Positions 24,269 to 34,023 of a stretch of 64,000 nt of DNA are shown piece by piece. Made by a program: the position numbers and the translations under genes. The notes under the pieces were generated by a model, which saw only the letters and a list, made by a program, of their open reading frames with translations, was not told the origin of the DNA and did not search any database. Source of the stretch: JAVJRN01 sp040218415 (GTDB taxonomy: Bacteria > Bacteroidota > Bacteroidia > Cytophagales > Cyclobacteriaceae); the NCBI GenBank assembly GCA_040218415.1, contig JAVJRN010000075.1, positions 124,001 through 188,000 of the forward strand. Reading direction: 5' to 3'. How positions within the stretch are numbered: position 1 is the first letter of the stretch; each line of letters begins with the position of its first letter.

Positions 24269-26374
24269 TTACTTTTCGTGTTGAGCTTGAATAGCGGTGA
24301 TCACCACGGTATTTACTATGTCCGCCACGGTGCAGCCACGACTTAGGTCATTCACTGGCTTATTCAACCCTTGAAGTACAGGACCAATAGCGATGGCGCC
24401 TGTTTCTCGTTGCACCGCTTTGTAAGTATTGTTTCCAGTATTCAAATCAGGGAAAATTAGCACACTTGCCTTACCAGCCACTTCCGATCCTGGCATTTTT
24501 TTCTGACCTACCTCCATATCAACAGCTGCATCGTATTGGATCGGACCTTCGATCTTTAATGATGGGTTTTTCTCTTTAGCTATTTTCGTAGCGGTACGTA
24601 CTTTTTCTACTTCTTCCCCTTTTCCTGATGATCCGGAGGAGTAGGAGAGCATGGCTACTTTAGGTTCTAGACCAAAAGCTATGGTAGTTTCTGCCGAAGA
24701 GAGCGCGATTTCCGCAAGCTGCTCAGCATTTGGATTAGGATTGACTGCACAGTCACCATACACCAAAACTCTATCTTCCAAACACATGAAGAAAACAGAA
24801 GAGACTACTGAATAACCTGGCTTTGTTTTGATCAATTGCAAAGCCGGACGGATGGTGTGTTGGGTGGTATTCACCGCACCTGAGACCATACCGTCGGCAT
24901 CACCTAAGTGCACCATCATGGTTCCAAAATAAGTCGCATCTTTTAGCAAGTCTTTGGCCATATCTGTGTTTACGCCTTTGTGCTTTCGTGCTTCATATAG
25001 CGCAACCACATAATCCGAGAATTTTGGATGCTTCACTGGATCTATGATCTGAATTCTATTCATATCTAAGATCAAACCAAGTCGGATTATGTCTTTATGA
25101 ATCTGCGCTTCGTTACCCAAAATGATCAGGTCTACCAGCTCTCTGGAAGCAAGAATTTCAGCGGCTTTCAAGATGCGGTCATCTTCGCCTTCAGGTAAAA
25201 CAATGCGTTTGCGGTTGGATTTGGCTTTTTTGAAAAGTCGGTACTCGAACATTTTAGGCGTGAGCACACTACTTGGAGACATTACGCTCATTTTTTCCAT
25301 GAGCTGATTGATGGCAATATTTTTCTCAAAAAGTTGAAGCGCTAAAGATATTTTTCGATGGTTAGTTGGCTTGATATAGGAACGTACATTCGCTACGTTT
25401 TGAGCTGTTTCAAAAGTGTTGGTTTCTACCGCGAGAATGGGAACAATATCGGTAAGTCCCTCAAGCAGTTTATGATAGGCTTCCTCTAGGTCGTATCCTG
25501 CGGATAAAATAATACCGCTCAATGATGGATAATTGGAGGATTGATGCGCCTGCAAAGTCGTCATGACAATATCTCCTCTGTCTCCAGGGGTGATGACGAG
25601 AGAATTTTCCTTGATTCTCTTTAGGTAGTTGTGTGGCTGCATGGCAGCTATGGTGTAGTAATAAGCTAGTCGTTCTAATTGGTCCTTGCCATATAAAACT
25701 TTCGCACCGAGCGCATCCACAATTTCTTTGATGGTAGGGCTACTCAGAACGTGATTTGAAGGCAAGAAATCTATGTTGAGCAAATCTTTGGGCAAGTGTG
25801 CCTTGAGTTCCTTTTCTAAGGGAATTTTAACGGAATCAGGGACAAGATTGACAATGACTTTCACTACTTGACAACCTGTGCTTAGAAAGCTTTCTACATT
25901 CTGGTAAATAACATAGGCAAGCTCCTCTATACTTGTAACCTCGTCGGCTTTACCCACAACGACTACCGGACTGCCGAGGTTTTTGACAATTTCCTGATTT
26001 AGACTGTATTCAAATACCGAGCTTTTTCCTTCATAATCGGATCCTTCAATGACGATAAAATCAAACTTATCTTCGAGAGCCTTATATTTTTCAATGATAC
26101 CGTCGATGATTTCATCGTGTTTACCTCTAGCTTCCAAATCCTGAAGTTGATCGGTAGTATAACCATAGAGGTCTTCATAGTTTGCCGAAATGTTAAAATG
26201 GTTCATGAAAAGGTCAATGTCCTTATCACGAGTTTGGCCGGATTTACTTTTGATGATAGGCCTGAATATTCCAACCTTTTGTGTAGATCTGAGCAAGTGT
26301 TCCATGAAACCAAGGGTAATAATTGATTTGCCACAGTATGCTTCCGTTGGATTGATATATATGGAGTTATTCAT
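24269..26374 (-). CDS. pta: Phosphate acetyltransferase, long form
   Basis: Protein of 701 residues converting acetyl-CoA + phosphate to acetyl phosphate + CoA. It is the long three-domain form: an N-terminal BioD-like P-loop domain (about 1-220, PTEAYCGKSIITLGF), a DRTGG domain (about 225-330) and the catalytic PTA domain (about 370-701) with LPEGEDDRILKAAEIL, MSYSSGSSGKG, and the C-terminal GPVLQGLNKPVNDLSRGC. Bacterial long forms are allosterically controlled through the N-terminal domains. It is the first gene of the pta-ackA operon. A short fragment resembling its C-terminus is found at 36875-37100. Confidence 0.98.
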   Translation of the reverse strand: MNNSIYINPTEAYCGKSIITLGFMEHLLRSTQKVGIFRPIIKSKSGQTRDKDIDLFMNHFNISANYEDLYGYTTDQLQDLEARGKHDEIIDGIIEKYKALEDKFDFIVIEGSDYEGKSSVFEYSLNQEIVKNLGSPVVVVGKADEVTSIEELAYVIYQNVESFLSTGCQVVKVIVNLVPDSVKIPLEKELKAHLPKDLLNIDFLPSNHVLSSPTIKEIVDALGAKVLYGKDQLERLAYYYTIAAMQPHNYLKRIKENSLVITPGDRGDIVMTTLQAHQSSNYPSLSGIILSAGYDLEEAYHKLLEGLTDIVPILAVETNTFETAQNVANVRSYIKPTNHRKISLALQLFEKNIAINQLMEKMSVMSPSSVLTPKMFEYRLFKKAKSNRKRIVLPEGEDDRILKAAEILASRELVDLIILGNEAQIHKDIIRLGLILDMNRIQIIDPVKHPKFSDYVVALYEARKHKGVNTDMAKDLLKDATYFGTMMVHLGDADGMVSGAVNTTQHTIRPALQLIKTKPGYSVVSSVFFMCLEDRVLVYGDCAVNPNPNAEQLAEIALSSAETTIAFGLEPKVAMLSYSSGSSGKGEEVEKVRTATKIAKEKNPSLKIEGPIQYDAAVDMEVGQKKMPGSEVAGKASVLIFPDLNTGNNTYKAVQRETGAIAIGPVLQGLNKPVNDLSRGCTVADIVNTVVITAIQAQHEK

Positions 26375-26899
26375 GTTTTATTTTTAAAAATTGACTGTAT
26401 TAGCAAGGTCTTTTCTCCTATTGAACAGGCATCTGGACGCTTATCTTTTTGATTTTGGCGCAAAGTTAAACGACCACTTTAGCCTTGAACATAAGATACA
26501 TCATGAAAATTTCAGATACTTATCATCTTTAGATTGAATGCCTTGCTCATATATACTACAATAAAGGTGGTTTAAGGTTGCTATTATTTCTTAAGAATGA
26601 GATTCTGTTTGAATTCTTCACGAATATTTAAGTTATCGATTGTCGCGTATTCAAATTTACAATTATAACAAGGCTAGAATGGTGTGCTTAAGGATACCTA
26701 TGGTTCATAGATTTCTTAAAATCATTCTAATCCAAAAACACACTTATGCTGATTTTCATGAAAACCAATGGATCGATTGGTTGGAGAACATTGGACAGCA
26801 ATTACCCACAATAAAGAAATCTTTAAATTAGAATGTGTAGATATAAGCGCTAATAATTTACCTTTCCTTTTGAAATCAAAATTTTAGCTGCGTCTTTTT
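26375..26899. other. Divergent intergenic region between pta and the symporter gene
   Basis: About 525 bases holding both promoters. A 63-codon frame at 26640 starts only with TTG and has no family features. The one structured element is TTAAAAT-C-ATTCTAA (26716-26730), which differs in one base from the Fur-type palindrome at 2928. Confidence 0.45.
26716..26730. promoter_or_regulatory. Weaker Fur-type 7-1-7 palindrome
   Basis: TTAAAATCATTCTAA matches the element before the iron operon at 14 of 15 positions, but one arm base breaks the dyad. It is 170 bases upstream of the symporter start and about 340 before pta. Possibly fortuitous in AT-rich DNA. Confidence 0.25.
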
Positions 26900-28678
26900 A
26901 TGCAATTAGTAACCATAGACTGGATCATTATCACAGCCTTTTTTGCAATATCTCTTGGTGTTGGATTATGGGTAGCAAAAAGTAGTAACAACAATGTTTC
27001 CGAATATTTTGCTGCTGGCAAGAACATGCCTTGGTGGCTCCTCGGGGTTTCTATGGTCGCCACTACATTTTCCACGGATACGCCCAACTTAGTAACTGAT
27101 ATCGTCAGGCAGCATGGCGTTTCGGGCAACTGGTCTTGGTGGGCATTTTTGTTTACAGGCATGCTTACCGTTTTTGTCTATGCTCGCCTTTGGAAACGAA
27201 CCGGAATACTGACCGACGTTGAGTTTTATGAGCTTCGTTATTCAGGAAAAATAGCCTCTTTCCTAAGAGGTTTCAGAGCGGTATATCTTGGATTGGTTTT
27301 TAATGTTATGATTATGGCCACAGTAACACTCGCAGCTATTAAAATTGGCGGAGTATTATTGGGTATATCTCCGATTCAAACGGTGCTCATCGCTGGAACT
27401 GTCACCGTTATATATAGCTCGCTCGGCGGGTTAAAAGGAGTACTTATTACCGACTTTATCCAATTTTTTCTATCCATTACCGGGGCAATTATTGCTGCGG
27501 TAGTTTCTCTACAGCATCCTATGGTCAATGGACTTTCTAATTTGATCAGTCATGAAAATGTGGTGGATAAACTGGCCTTTTTCCCAAGCTTAGATAATCC
27601 TGAGTTGTTACTTAGCATCCTGCTTGTGCCGCTACTTGTGCAGTGGTGGAGTGTGTGGTATCCAGGCGCAGAGCCTGGGGGCGGTGGTTATATTGCCCAA
27701 AGAATGTTTGCCGCTAAAAATGAAAACCATGCTATGAAAGCGGTACTTTTCTTTAATGTAGCCCACTATGCGCTCAGACCATGGCCTTGGATTATTGTTG
27801 CTCTATGTTCTTTGATTGTATTTCCTGATTTGGTGAGTTTGGAAAATGCTTTTCCAGCTTCTGCAGCGGTGATTAACCATGATTTGGCTTACCCAGCCAT
27901 GCTCACTTTTATTCCTGCGGGCCTTTTGGGTATTGTTATTACGTCGCTCATTGCCGCTTACATGTCCACTATTTCTACTCATTTGAATTGGGGCGCGTCC
28001 TATTTGGTCAATGACTTTTACAGTCGATATTTAAAACCTGATGCTTCGCAAAAGGAACTGCTTTTTATTGGAAGAATCATCACCGCTTTGTTGATGATTT
28101 TGTCCATGATTTTGGCGCTGAACTTGGAAAATGCTTTAGGTGCTTTTCAAATTTTACTTCAAATCGGCGCGGGTACGGGATTGATTTTTATTCTAAGGTG
28201 GTTTTGGTGGCGGGTCAATGCCCAAGGAGAAATAGCCGCCATGCTCATTAGTTTTCTGGTGGCGATCTATTTTCAATTTGTGCACTCAGCACTTGGTTTT
28301 AATCCATTAGCCTCTTATTTGCAATTGTCTATAGGTGTAGCTATCACTTCTATTGTCTGGATTATCGTGGTTCTGGTTACTCCGGCGGCCGATAATGAGA
28401 CCCTTATTAATTTTGTAAAACTCGTTAAACCGGGAGGGCCTGGCTGGAAAAAAGTCATTCGATTGATGCCGCCAAGCACACAGGATCAGCTGAATGTACA
28501 ATGGAATGTTCCGAAAGCTATTTTGATGATGTTGATTGCCTCAGTAGGGGTTTATTGCTTTATGATTGGTACTGGTTTCATAATCTATACCCAAGTTGTT
28601 CAAGGATCTCTTCTTTACGCTATTTCTATTGTAGCTATTTTGTGGATTTTGAAATTATGGAAAACGGAAAAACTGTGA
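26900..28678 (+). CDS. Sodium:solute symporter (SSS) family protein
   Basis: Integral membrane protein of 592 residues from ATG 26900, with about 13 hydrophobic helices. Family marks are the start IDWIIITAFFAISLGVGLWVAK, the conserved VSEYFAAGKNMPWWLLGVSMVATTFSTDTPN region (helix 2 with residues that form the sodium site) and SSLGGLKGVLITDFIQFF near residues 174-191. It belongs to the SSF superfamily with LeuT-like fold. Similar Bacteroidota proteins carry sugars, amino acids or organic acids; the substrate cannot be read. It is transcribed alone, divergent from pta-ackA, and nothing in its surroundings names its solute. Confidence 0.93.
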   Translation: MQLVTIDWIIITAFFAISLGVGLWVAKSSNNNVSEYFAAGKNMPWWLLGVSMVATTFSTDTPNLVTDIVRQHGVSGNWSWWAFLFTGMLTVFVYARLWKRTGILTDVEFYELRYSGKIASFLRGFRAVYLGLVFNVMIMATVTLAAIKIGGVLLGISPIQTVLIAGTVTVIYSSLGGLKGVLITDFIQFFLSITGAIIAAVVSLQHPMVNGLSNLISHENVVDKLAFFPSLDNPELLLSILLVPLLVQWWSVWYPGAEPGGGGYIAQRMFAAKNENHAMKAVLFFNVAHYALRPWPWIIVALCSLIVFPDLVSLENAFPASAAVINHDLAYPAMLTFIPAGLLGIVITSLIAAYMSTISTHLNWGASYLVNDFYSRYLKPDASQKELLFIGRIITALLMILSMILALNLENALGAFQILLQIGAGTGLIFILRWFWWRVNAQGEIAAMLISFLVAIYFQFVHSALGFNPLASYLQLSIGVAITSIVWIIVVLVTPAADNETLINFVKLVKPGGPGWKKVIRLMPPSTQDQLNVQWNVPKAILMMLIASVGVYCFMIGTGFIIYTQVVQGSLLYAISIVAILWILKLWKTEKL

Positions 28679-28909
28679 TTAGGCTAATCATTATTTTGTT
28701 GAACGCAACTCCATTATGACACTTAAAAACAGGTACGTCAAAGGTCAACATTGAATGATGAATTTTTCACTTTCAAGCGCTTGACATAGCGAAGAACATT
28801 CAAATATTGAATTTCTCAGCTACGACTAGAAATCGACTAACCTTATCTGAATAAAGAAATATTGTAGATAATTTCATTTTTATCTGAAAGCGGTGAACAA
28901 TTAGTTACT

Positions 28910-28931
28910 TTTGTATGTATGTACATTGAAT
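28910..28931 (+). promoter_or_regulatory. 22-bp element before yceI shared with the siaC promoter
   Basis: Identical at 21 of 22 positions to 18295-18316 (the core is TGTATGTATGTACATTGA here, with A for G at one site there). It lies 33 bases before the YceI ATG and includes TACATTG, a likely -7 element. A shared regulator site is the simplest reading. Confidence 0.5.
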
Positions 28932-28964
28932 GTTTGATAAAACATCAATAAAATCAGAAAACAG

Positions 28965-29606
28965 ATGAAAACTATGAAAAAAAATTACACAACACTATTG
29001 GCAGCTGGAGCATTATTGATCCTTTCGGCTTGTGGTACAAGCGGTTCTAAATCAGAAACGGCTACTGAAGAAAAAACCAATAATGCTACTGAAGTAACCT
29101 ATATGGTATCCGACGAGGCATCTACAGTAGCTTGGAAAGGTGAAGTAGCTGGTGTTTATAGTCACAATGGTGTCATTGACATTGCGGAAGGTGCGGTCAT
29201 GGCAAAGGGAGAGACCATCACTGGCGGAAACATTGTCATTGATATGACGACAATTCAGCCTTTGGACACTGCATCTTATACAGCAAGCGGTAAAAAGCCT
29301 CAAGACTTAGTAGATCACTTAACCACGGATGATTTCTTTTTGGTTAAAGAATATCCTACAGCTAGTTTTAAAATCAAATCACATAAAGGGGACCAATTGA
29401 CTGGCGACTTAACCATCCGAGGGATAACTAAAGAAGCTACCGCAACAGTTTCAGGTTTAGAAGTTTCACCAAATTCTTTGAAAGGATCTGCAAAGCTTGT
29501 ATTCAATCGTCAGGATTTTGATGTGAAGTGGGTACACTACATGAAAGACATGGTATTATCCGATGACATCACGCTAGACATTGATCTTTCTGCTTCGGCA
29601 AAATAA
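28965..29606 (+). CDS. YceI family lipoprotein
   Basis: Protein of 213 residues. The signal peptide ends LLILSAC, so Cys23 is a lipidation site, and a second in-frame ATG at 28974 would give the same mature protein. The YceI lipocalin-like domain (about 45-211) starts YMVSDEASTVAWKGEVAGVYSHNGVIDI, continues with GGNIVIDMTTI and the DLTIRGITKEATATV region, and ends DDITLDIDLSAS. Members bind isoprenoid or other amphiphilic molecules in the periplasm and are often stress- or acid-induced. Followed by a clear terminator, so it is monocistronic. Its promoter element matches that of the SiaC operon. Confidence 0.92.
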   Translation: MKTMKKNYTTLLAAGALLILSACGTSGSKSETATEEKTNNATEVTYMVSDEASTVAWKGEVAGVYSHNGVIDIAEGAVMAKGETITGGNIVIDMTTIQPLDTASYTASGKKPQDLVDHLTTDDFFLVKEYPTASFKIKSHKGDQLTGDLTIRGITKEATATVSGLEVSPNSLKGSAKLVFNRQDFDVKWVHYMKDMVLSDDITLDIDLSASAK

Positions 29607-29630
29607 GGTTCTTAAAGAAATAGACAAAAG

Positions 29631-29655
29631 AAACCGGCTGAGTGCCGGTTTTTTT
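29631..29655 (+). terminator. Rho-independent terminator of yceI
   Basis: AAACCGGC (29631-29638), loop TGAGT, GCCGGTTT (29644-29651) followed by TTTT: an 8-bp stem with a T-run starting 25 bases after the yceI stop. Confidence 0.9.
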
Positions 29656-29863
29656 ATGCCTTTTAGTTTTTTAGAATAGCAGTTCAAGGTCTTTTTTTTA
29701 AATGTAACTACCCCAGAATCTTGAATGCTTATCACTGAAAAGTGACTTGAAGATAGTTGCTGAATATGGACTTATTGTCACGATTGCTTTGATCCGTGTA
29801 TTACATCAATAGAACTACCTACCATTTGCTATATTTACTTTAAATCAACTTTATTCTTCATTA

Positions 29864-30643
29864 ATGGATGTAAATAATGAACGCGAACAGCTTATTAAAT
29901 TATGGAAAAATTTCGGATCAGAAGTTAAGCCAGCATCCGAACCAAACCTTAAAACCCTAGATCAAATAGCGGTAAACTTTGCTCCAGGTACCTTTTTCTA
30001 TTATGTTTTTGATTTTGCTAACTATGAAACTGCCTACGTGCATCCTAATGTTAAAAAGATGTCAGGTATCGATTCAGATACGTTTAACTTGGAAAAGTTC
30101 ATTGCTAGGGTTCATCCTGATGACCTGTCACAGGTACTTAAAAAAGAGGAATACGTGTCCAAATTTTTATTGGAATATCTTCAACCTGAAGACATGCTCA
30201 ATTATAAAATAAGTTATGTTGTGAGGATTAAGAAACCTGATGATAATTATTATTTCAACTTGCACCAAGCTGTAGCTCTAAGTATTACAAATACAGGCTC
30301 ATTGGCCAAGGTTTTGTGTACTGAAACTGATATCAGTCATTTGGGAAACCCACCACTGAATACCATTTCTTTTATTGACCTAAAAGGAGATAAGTCTTAT
30401 TTCAATTTGGATATCAATCATTTTGATCTTGAAGAAAAACTGTTTTTTGAATCTCCTTTAACTAAGCAAGAAATGAACATCCTTACCAAGATTTCTTTCG
30501 GTCTCAAAGACAGTGATATTGCTGAACAAATGAATATTTCAATCAATACAGTAAGAACGCATCGTAAAAACATTATCCGTAAAGAGAATGCTAATAATAT
30601 GGTAGAAGTGGTCGCTAGCTATATACGTAGGGGTTATTTGTGA
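29864..30643 (+). CDS. LuxR-family transcriptional regulator with N-terminal PAS-like domain
   Basis: Protein of 259 residues. The C-terminal 60 residues are a LuxR/GerE helix-turn-helix: LTKQEMNILTKISFGLKDSDIAEQMNISINTVRTHRKNI, with all the usual hydrophobic positions. The N-terminal 190 residues have an alpha/beta arrangement with YVFDFANYETAYVHPNVKKM and HPDDLSQVL, which fits a PAS fold (PAC-type His-Pro-Asp-Asp). No receiver domain and no membrane helix, so a cytoplasmic one-component sensor is likely; ligand unknown. It stands between yceI and a small lipoprotein gene, each with separate promoters. Bacteroidota frequently encode such PAS-LuxR regulators. Confidence 0.88.
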   Translation: MDVNNEREQLIKLWKNFGSEVKPASEPNLKTLDQIAVNFAPGTFFYYVFDFANYETAYVHPNVKKMSGIDSDTFNLEKFIARVHPDDLSQVLKKEEYVSKFLLEYLQPEDMLNYKISYVVRIKKPDDNYYFNLHQAVALSITNTGSLAKVLCTETDISHLGNPPLNTISFIDLKGDKSYFNLDINHFDLEEKLFFESPLTKQEMNILTKISFGLKDSDIAEQMNISINTVRTHRKNIIRKENANNMVEVVASYIRRGYL

Positions 30644-31025
30644 TTATTAACTAACTAACAAGTATTGAGTCGACCTTTTAATGCTTTCTTATGTTGTCTA
30701 ATTGTAAAACTACCACTACTTCGTTTAGTCCTCAAGACCTGAATTTTGCTCTGAACTGATATACTGTTTCGACTAACTCACAATTAAAAATCCCATAAAA
30801 ATTAGTAAATCAGGCTTTTTGGTTGGACTCGCCAATGTTTAGTTGTTCAAGAAATTCTAAGTTTTGTTCTTAGTAAAGCCCACCAATGCTGAGCTCATAC
30901 CAGCTTCGGAATCCTATCTAAAACCTATGAAACTATGTATATTGCATCTTCTGTCTAAAAAACGCCAGAACAAAAGGATTTCTTTTAAATTCAAAACCTC
31001 ACTCTTCTAACTGAATTCGTGCAAT
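30644..31025. other. Intergenic region between luxR-type gene and small lipoprotein gene
   Basis: About 380 bases. A 22-codon frame at 30691 begins MLSNCKTTTTSF, which looks like the end of a lipoprotein signal, but it is too short to call a gene. No RNA structure or operator was recognised. Confidence 0.4.
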
Positions 31026-31511
31026 ATGAAACTTGTAATTTTCATCTTACTCCTAGCCGGTACAACGGTAAATTCTTGTAGAAAAGACAAAGCAGGGGAA
31101 AGCACTCCGAGCCTCAATCAATTGACCATTAAATCAGGTTTAACAGGAACTATCAAGGAAAAGAAAGGGAATTGTATGCCAATGCTCGATCCTGATGGAA
31201 ATGCAACATCATCGTGCAAGGAAGTAGCCATTCAAGATACTTTAGTTATTCACGAATTAACTTCTTGGGATCAACTTATTGGTGAAGACTCATACTATGA
31301 TTCTATAAAATCTAAACGAATTGCAACGGTAATATCAGACCAAGAGGGATTTTATGAGGTGAAGCTCAGCGAAGGGCAATACTCGATTTTTATCGTGGAG
31401 AACAAAAAATACTATGCAAACCGAGGAACTTCGGATGGTGTCAATCCTGTGAAGATTCAAGCAGATAGCGTTACCGTTTTTGATCCAGTGCTGGACAAGG
31501 CAGTATATTAG
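31026..31511 (+). CDS. Small lipoprotein with a carboxypeptidase-regulatory-like fold
   Basis: Protein of 161 residues with a lipoprotein signal (MKLVIFILLLAGTTVNSC) and a mature domain that reads like a single Ig/CarbopepD-type beta sandwich: LTGTIKEKKGNCMPML, VVIHELTSWDQ-like strands, DQEGFYEVKLSEGQYSIFIVENKKYYA and a final VQADSVTVFD strand. It contains two conserved-looking cysteines besides the lipobox (near residues 51 and 64), which may form a disulfide. No family name can be given. It appears monocistronic. Confidence 0.65.
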   Translation: MKLVIFILLLAGTTVNSCRKDKAGESTPSLNQLTIKSGLTGTIKEKKGNCMPMLDPDGNATSSCKEVAIQDTLVIHELTSWDQLIGEDSYYDSIKSKRIATVISDQEGFYEVKLSEGQYSIFIVENKKYYANRGTSDGVNPVKIQADSVTVFDPVLDKAVY

Positions 31512-31757
31512 TTTGAATAGCCATTTTTGAGAAAAGTACAGAGTTTTAAGTTTCTCTCTACTTCTACATTCTTAAATTATTTGGAATGCGAACATTAGTC
31601 AATCAAGCTTTTCCAACGATAATTCTCGAATTAACGAAGCTGTATTTTTGCGTGCTATTGGCGATATTCCGGAGATAATGTTATCCTTCCTTTTTCACTC
31701 TGGCTGCATGACATGGAAAATAATTTAAAAAATTGATTGAAATTGGCGTAAGATTAT

Positions 31758-32435
31758 TCACCAATCCAATACAAATTTCTGCGCTTTGAGCCTTTCATAT
31801 ACTTCTTGATCAAAGCGATATAGTTTGGCGGCTCTGTGTGATACGCCATCTTGCTTGGTATCACAGTCAACCAGCAGTTTCATTTTCAACATTTTTCTTC
31901 TAAAGTTGGGCTTATCCAGCTTAATCTGTAGAATGGATTCGTAGAGCGATTGCAATTGCAATAACGTGAATTGTTCGGGTAGGAGATTAAAACCAATGGG
32001 CTCTAGCTTTATATTTGATCGTAATTGAGTCATGGCATATTGAATAATCTCGCTGTGGTCGTAGGGTAACATTGGTATTTCTGCCAAATTAAACCACTGC
32101 GCATCCGACGCAGTGAAACCTGCAACCAATTCGTAATCTTCAAGACGTATCAGTGAATAGTAAGCCACTGTTACTACTCGCTTGGTGGGAAATCGATCAA
32201 CGGAACCAAACGCCTTTAGCTGATCTAAGTAGAGTTCTTTCAAGCCAGTCGTTAAAAAAAGTATCCTGTACGCAGAATCATTCAAAGATTCATCTCTGTG
32301 AATAAATCCTCCCGGTAAGGCCCATTTGCCGGCACTTATTCCGGTAGCGTGCTTTACAAGTAAGATTTTAATCTCGGAGGAAAAACCAAATATCACACAG
32401 TCGATGGAAAGGTCTTCCATGATTTCATTAGTCAT
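31758..32435 (-). CDS. NUDIX-domain transcriptional regulator of the xylose operon
   Basis: Protein of 225 residues from ATG 32433-32435; the frame extends 21 codons further up with a hydrophobic stretch but no family reason. Residues 1-140 are a NUDIX domain and 145-225 a winged helix (QKLDKPNFRRKMLKMKLLV-like region, GVSHRAAKLYRFDQEVYERLK). The NUDIX box is degenerate: G-x5-E is kept (GFIHRDE), but the catalytic R-E-x-x-E-E-x-G is changed to RILFLTTG, so it should not hydrolyse. This is the hallmark of NrtR/AraR-type sugar regulators in Bacteroidota. Divergent from xylB by 92 bases. It probably senses xylose, xylulose or a downstream phosphate. Confidence 0.85.
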   Translation of the reverse strand: MTNEIMEDLSIDCVIFGFSSEIKILLVKHATGISAGKWALPGGFIHRDESLNDSAYRILFLTTGLKELYLDQLKAFGSVDRFPTKRVVTVAYYSLIRLEDYELVAGFTASDAQWFNLAEIPMLPYDHSEIIQYAMTQLRSNIKLEPIGFNLLPEQFTLLQLQSLYESILQIKLDKPNFRRKMLKMKLLVDCDTKQDGVSHRAAKLYRFDQEVYERLKAQKFVLDW

Positions 32436-32527
32436 TAGCGAACCTAATCTTTTTACAAAAATAAATAAAATCAAAATTCTAATAGTCATAAAGACCATAA
32501 GATATATATTTACCTAAACGAAGAAGA

Positions 32528-34015
32528 ATGTTTTACATAGGATACGACATTGGAAGTTCTAGCATAAAGGCTGCTATCATTGATAGTGTGACCAATAGAC
32601 AAGTGGCTGTAGCTAGCTACCCCTCACAAGAAATGAGTATGATTAGCCATCAAACTGGCTGGGCTGAGCAGCATCCAGAGGATTGGTGGAATCATGTATG
32701 TGAAGCTACGAAGCTTGTGCTGTCAGAATCAGGAGTCCGTAAAACGGATATTGCCGGTATTGGTATTTCGTACCAAATGCATGGTTTGGTGGTGGTCGAC
32801 GAGCATCAAGAAGTACTGCGACCTGCAATTATCTGGTGCGATAGCCGCGCAGTAGGCATAGGAGAAGAAGCGCTTTCGCAGATAGGTAAAGACTTCTGCT
32901 ATAGTCATCTACTCAATGCTCCCGGAAATTTCACAGCAAGTAAGCTCAAGTGGGTAAAAGAAAACGAGCCTGAACTTTTTGCGAAAATTCATAAAATCAT
33001 GCTGCCTGGAGATTTTATAGCGATGAAATTGACAGGTGCAATAACCACTACAGTTTCAGGTTTGTCGGAAGGGATGTTTTGGGATTTTCAAAACCATCGA
33101 GTGGCTGATTTTTTGATGGAGAATCTTGGTTTTGATCAGTCCATCATTCCTGAGATGGTACCGACATTTTCCAATCAAGGGACATTAACGACTCAGGCCG
33201 CTGAGGCACTTGGACTTCATACGGATGTAATAGTAGGATACAGAGCGGGAGATCAACCTAACAATGCACTTTCTTTAGGCGTATTAAATCCTGGAGAAAT
33301 TGCTGCTACGGGAGGCACGTCAGGTGTGGTTTATGGCGTGCAAAACGTTCCAGTTTACGATTTCAAATCTCGTGTCAATAGTTTCGCTCATGTCAACCAT
33401 ACTATAGAGAATCAACGAATAGGTGTTTTATTATGCATCAATGGAGCGGGTATTCAGTACCGCTGGATGAAGCAGATGTTGGCCTCAGATGAGGTTTCTT
33501 ATGATGCGCTTGAAGGCCTCATTGCTCAGATTCCTATTGGCTCAGATGGATTAAGCGTTTTGCCATTCGGTAATGGAGCTGAGCGCATGCTGAGCAATCA
33601 GGATATTGGTGCACAAATCAATAACATTCAATTCAATAGACATACTAAACCCCATTTTTATCGAGCAGCATTGGAAGGCATAGCCTACTCATTTGTGTAT
33701 GGAATGGAAGTGCTCAATGAGTTGGGACTCCATGTAAACAAGCTTCGGGTTGGTAATGACAATCTTTTTCGGTCAAAGGTTTTTAGTGAAACCATATCTA
33801 CACTGACCGATGCGCCAATAGAGATGATAGAAACTACGGGAGCGATAGGTGCAGCTCGAGGTGCCGCTTTTGCCAATGGGTCATTCAGCTCTTTGGCGGA
33901 AGCTGTGAGTGGTGACAAGTTGGTGAAGGAATACTTACCAGTAAAAAATGAAAAGCAGGCTTATTCCACAGCCTATGAAAATTGGAAAAATAATCTTTTG
34001 AAAAACATAAAATAG
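32528..34015 (+). CDS. xylB: Xylulokinase
   Basis: Protein of 495 residues of the FGGY kinase family, phosphorylating D-xylulose to xylulose 5-phosphate. Visible features are the phosphate-1 loop YIGYDIGSSSIKAAIID, the MHGLVVVDEH segment, PAIIWCDSRA, the central catalytic Asp region GYRAGDQPNNALSLG (about 239-253), GEIAATGGTSGVV, and the C-terminal RVGNDNLFRSKVFSETI and GAIGAARGAAF. It is the first gene of xylB-xylA-symporter (spacings 8 and 5 bases). The neighbouring NUDIX regulator is divergent. Confidence 0.95.
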   Translation: MFYIGYDIGSSSIKAAIIDSVTNRQVAVASYPSQEMSMISHQTGWAEQHPEDWWNHVCEATKLVLSESGVRKTDIAGIGISYQMHGLVVVDEHQEVLRPAIIWCDSRAVGIGEEALSQIGKDFCYSHLLNAPGNFTASKLKWVKENEPELFAKIHKIMLPGDFIAMKLTGAITTTVSGLSEGMFWDFQNHRVADFLMENLGFDQSIIPEMVPTFSNQGTLTTQAAEALGLHTDVIVGYRAGDQPNNALSLGVLNPGEIAATGGTSGVVYGVQNVPVYDFKSRVNSFAHVNHTIENQRIGVLLCINGAGIQYRWMKQMLASDEVSYDALEGLIAQIPIGSDGLSVLPFGNGAERMLSNQDIGAQINNIQFNRHTKPHFYRAALEGIAYSFVYGMEVLNELGLHVNKLRVGNDNLFRSKVFSETISTLTDAPIEMIETTGAIGAARGAAFANGSFSSLAEAVSGDKLVKEYLPVKNEKQAYSTAYENWKNNLLKNIK

Positions 34016-34023
34016 CTAAATTA

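Noticed and set aside
26640..26831. 63-codon frame between pta and the symporter
   Set aside because: Starts only at TTG, no family features; the region is a divergent promoter region.
30691..30759. 22-codon frame reading like a lipobox (MLSNC)
   Set aside because: Too short, no hydrophobic signal before the Cys, no neighbour that suggests a split gene.
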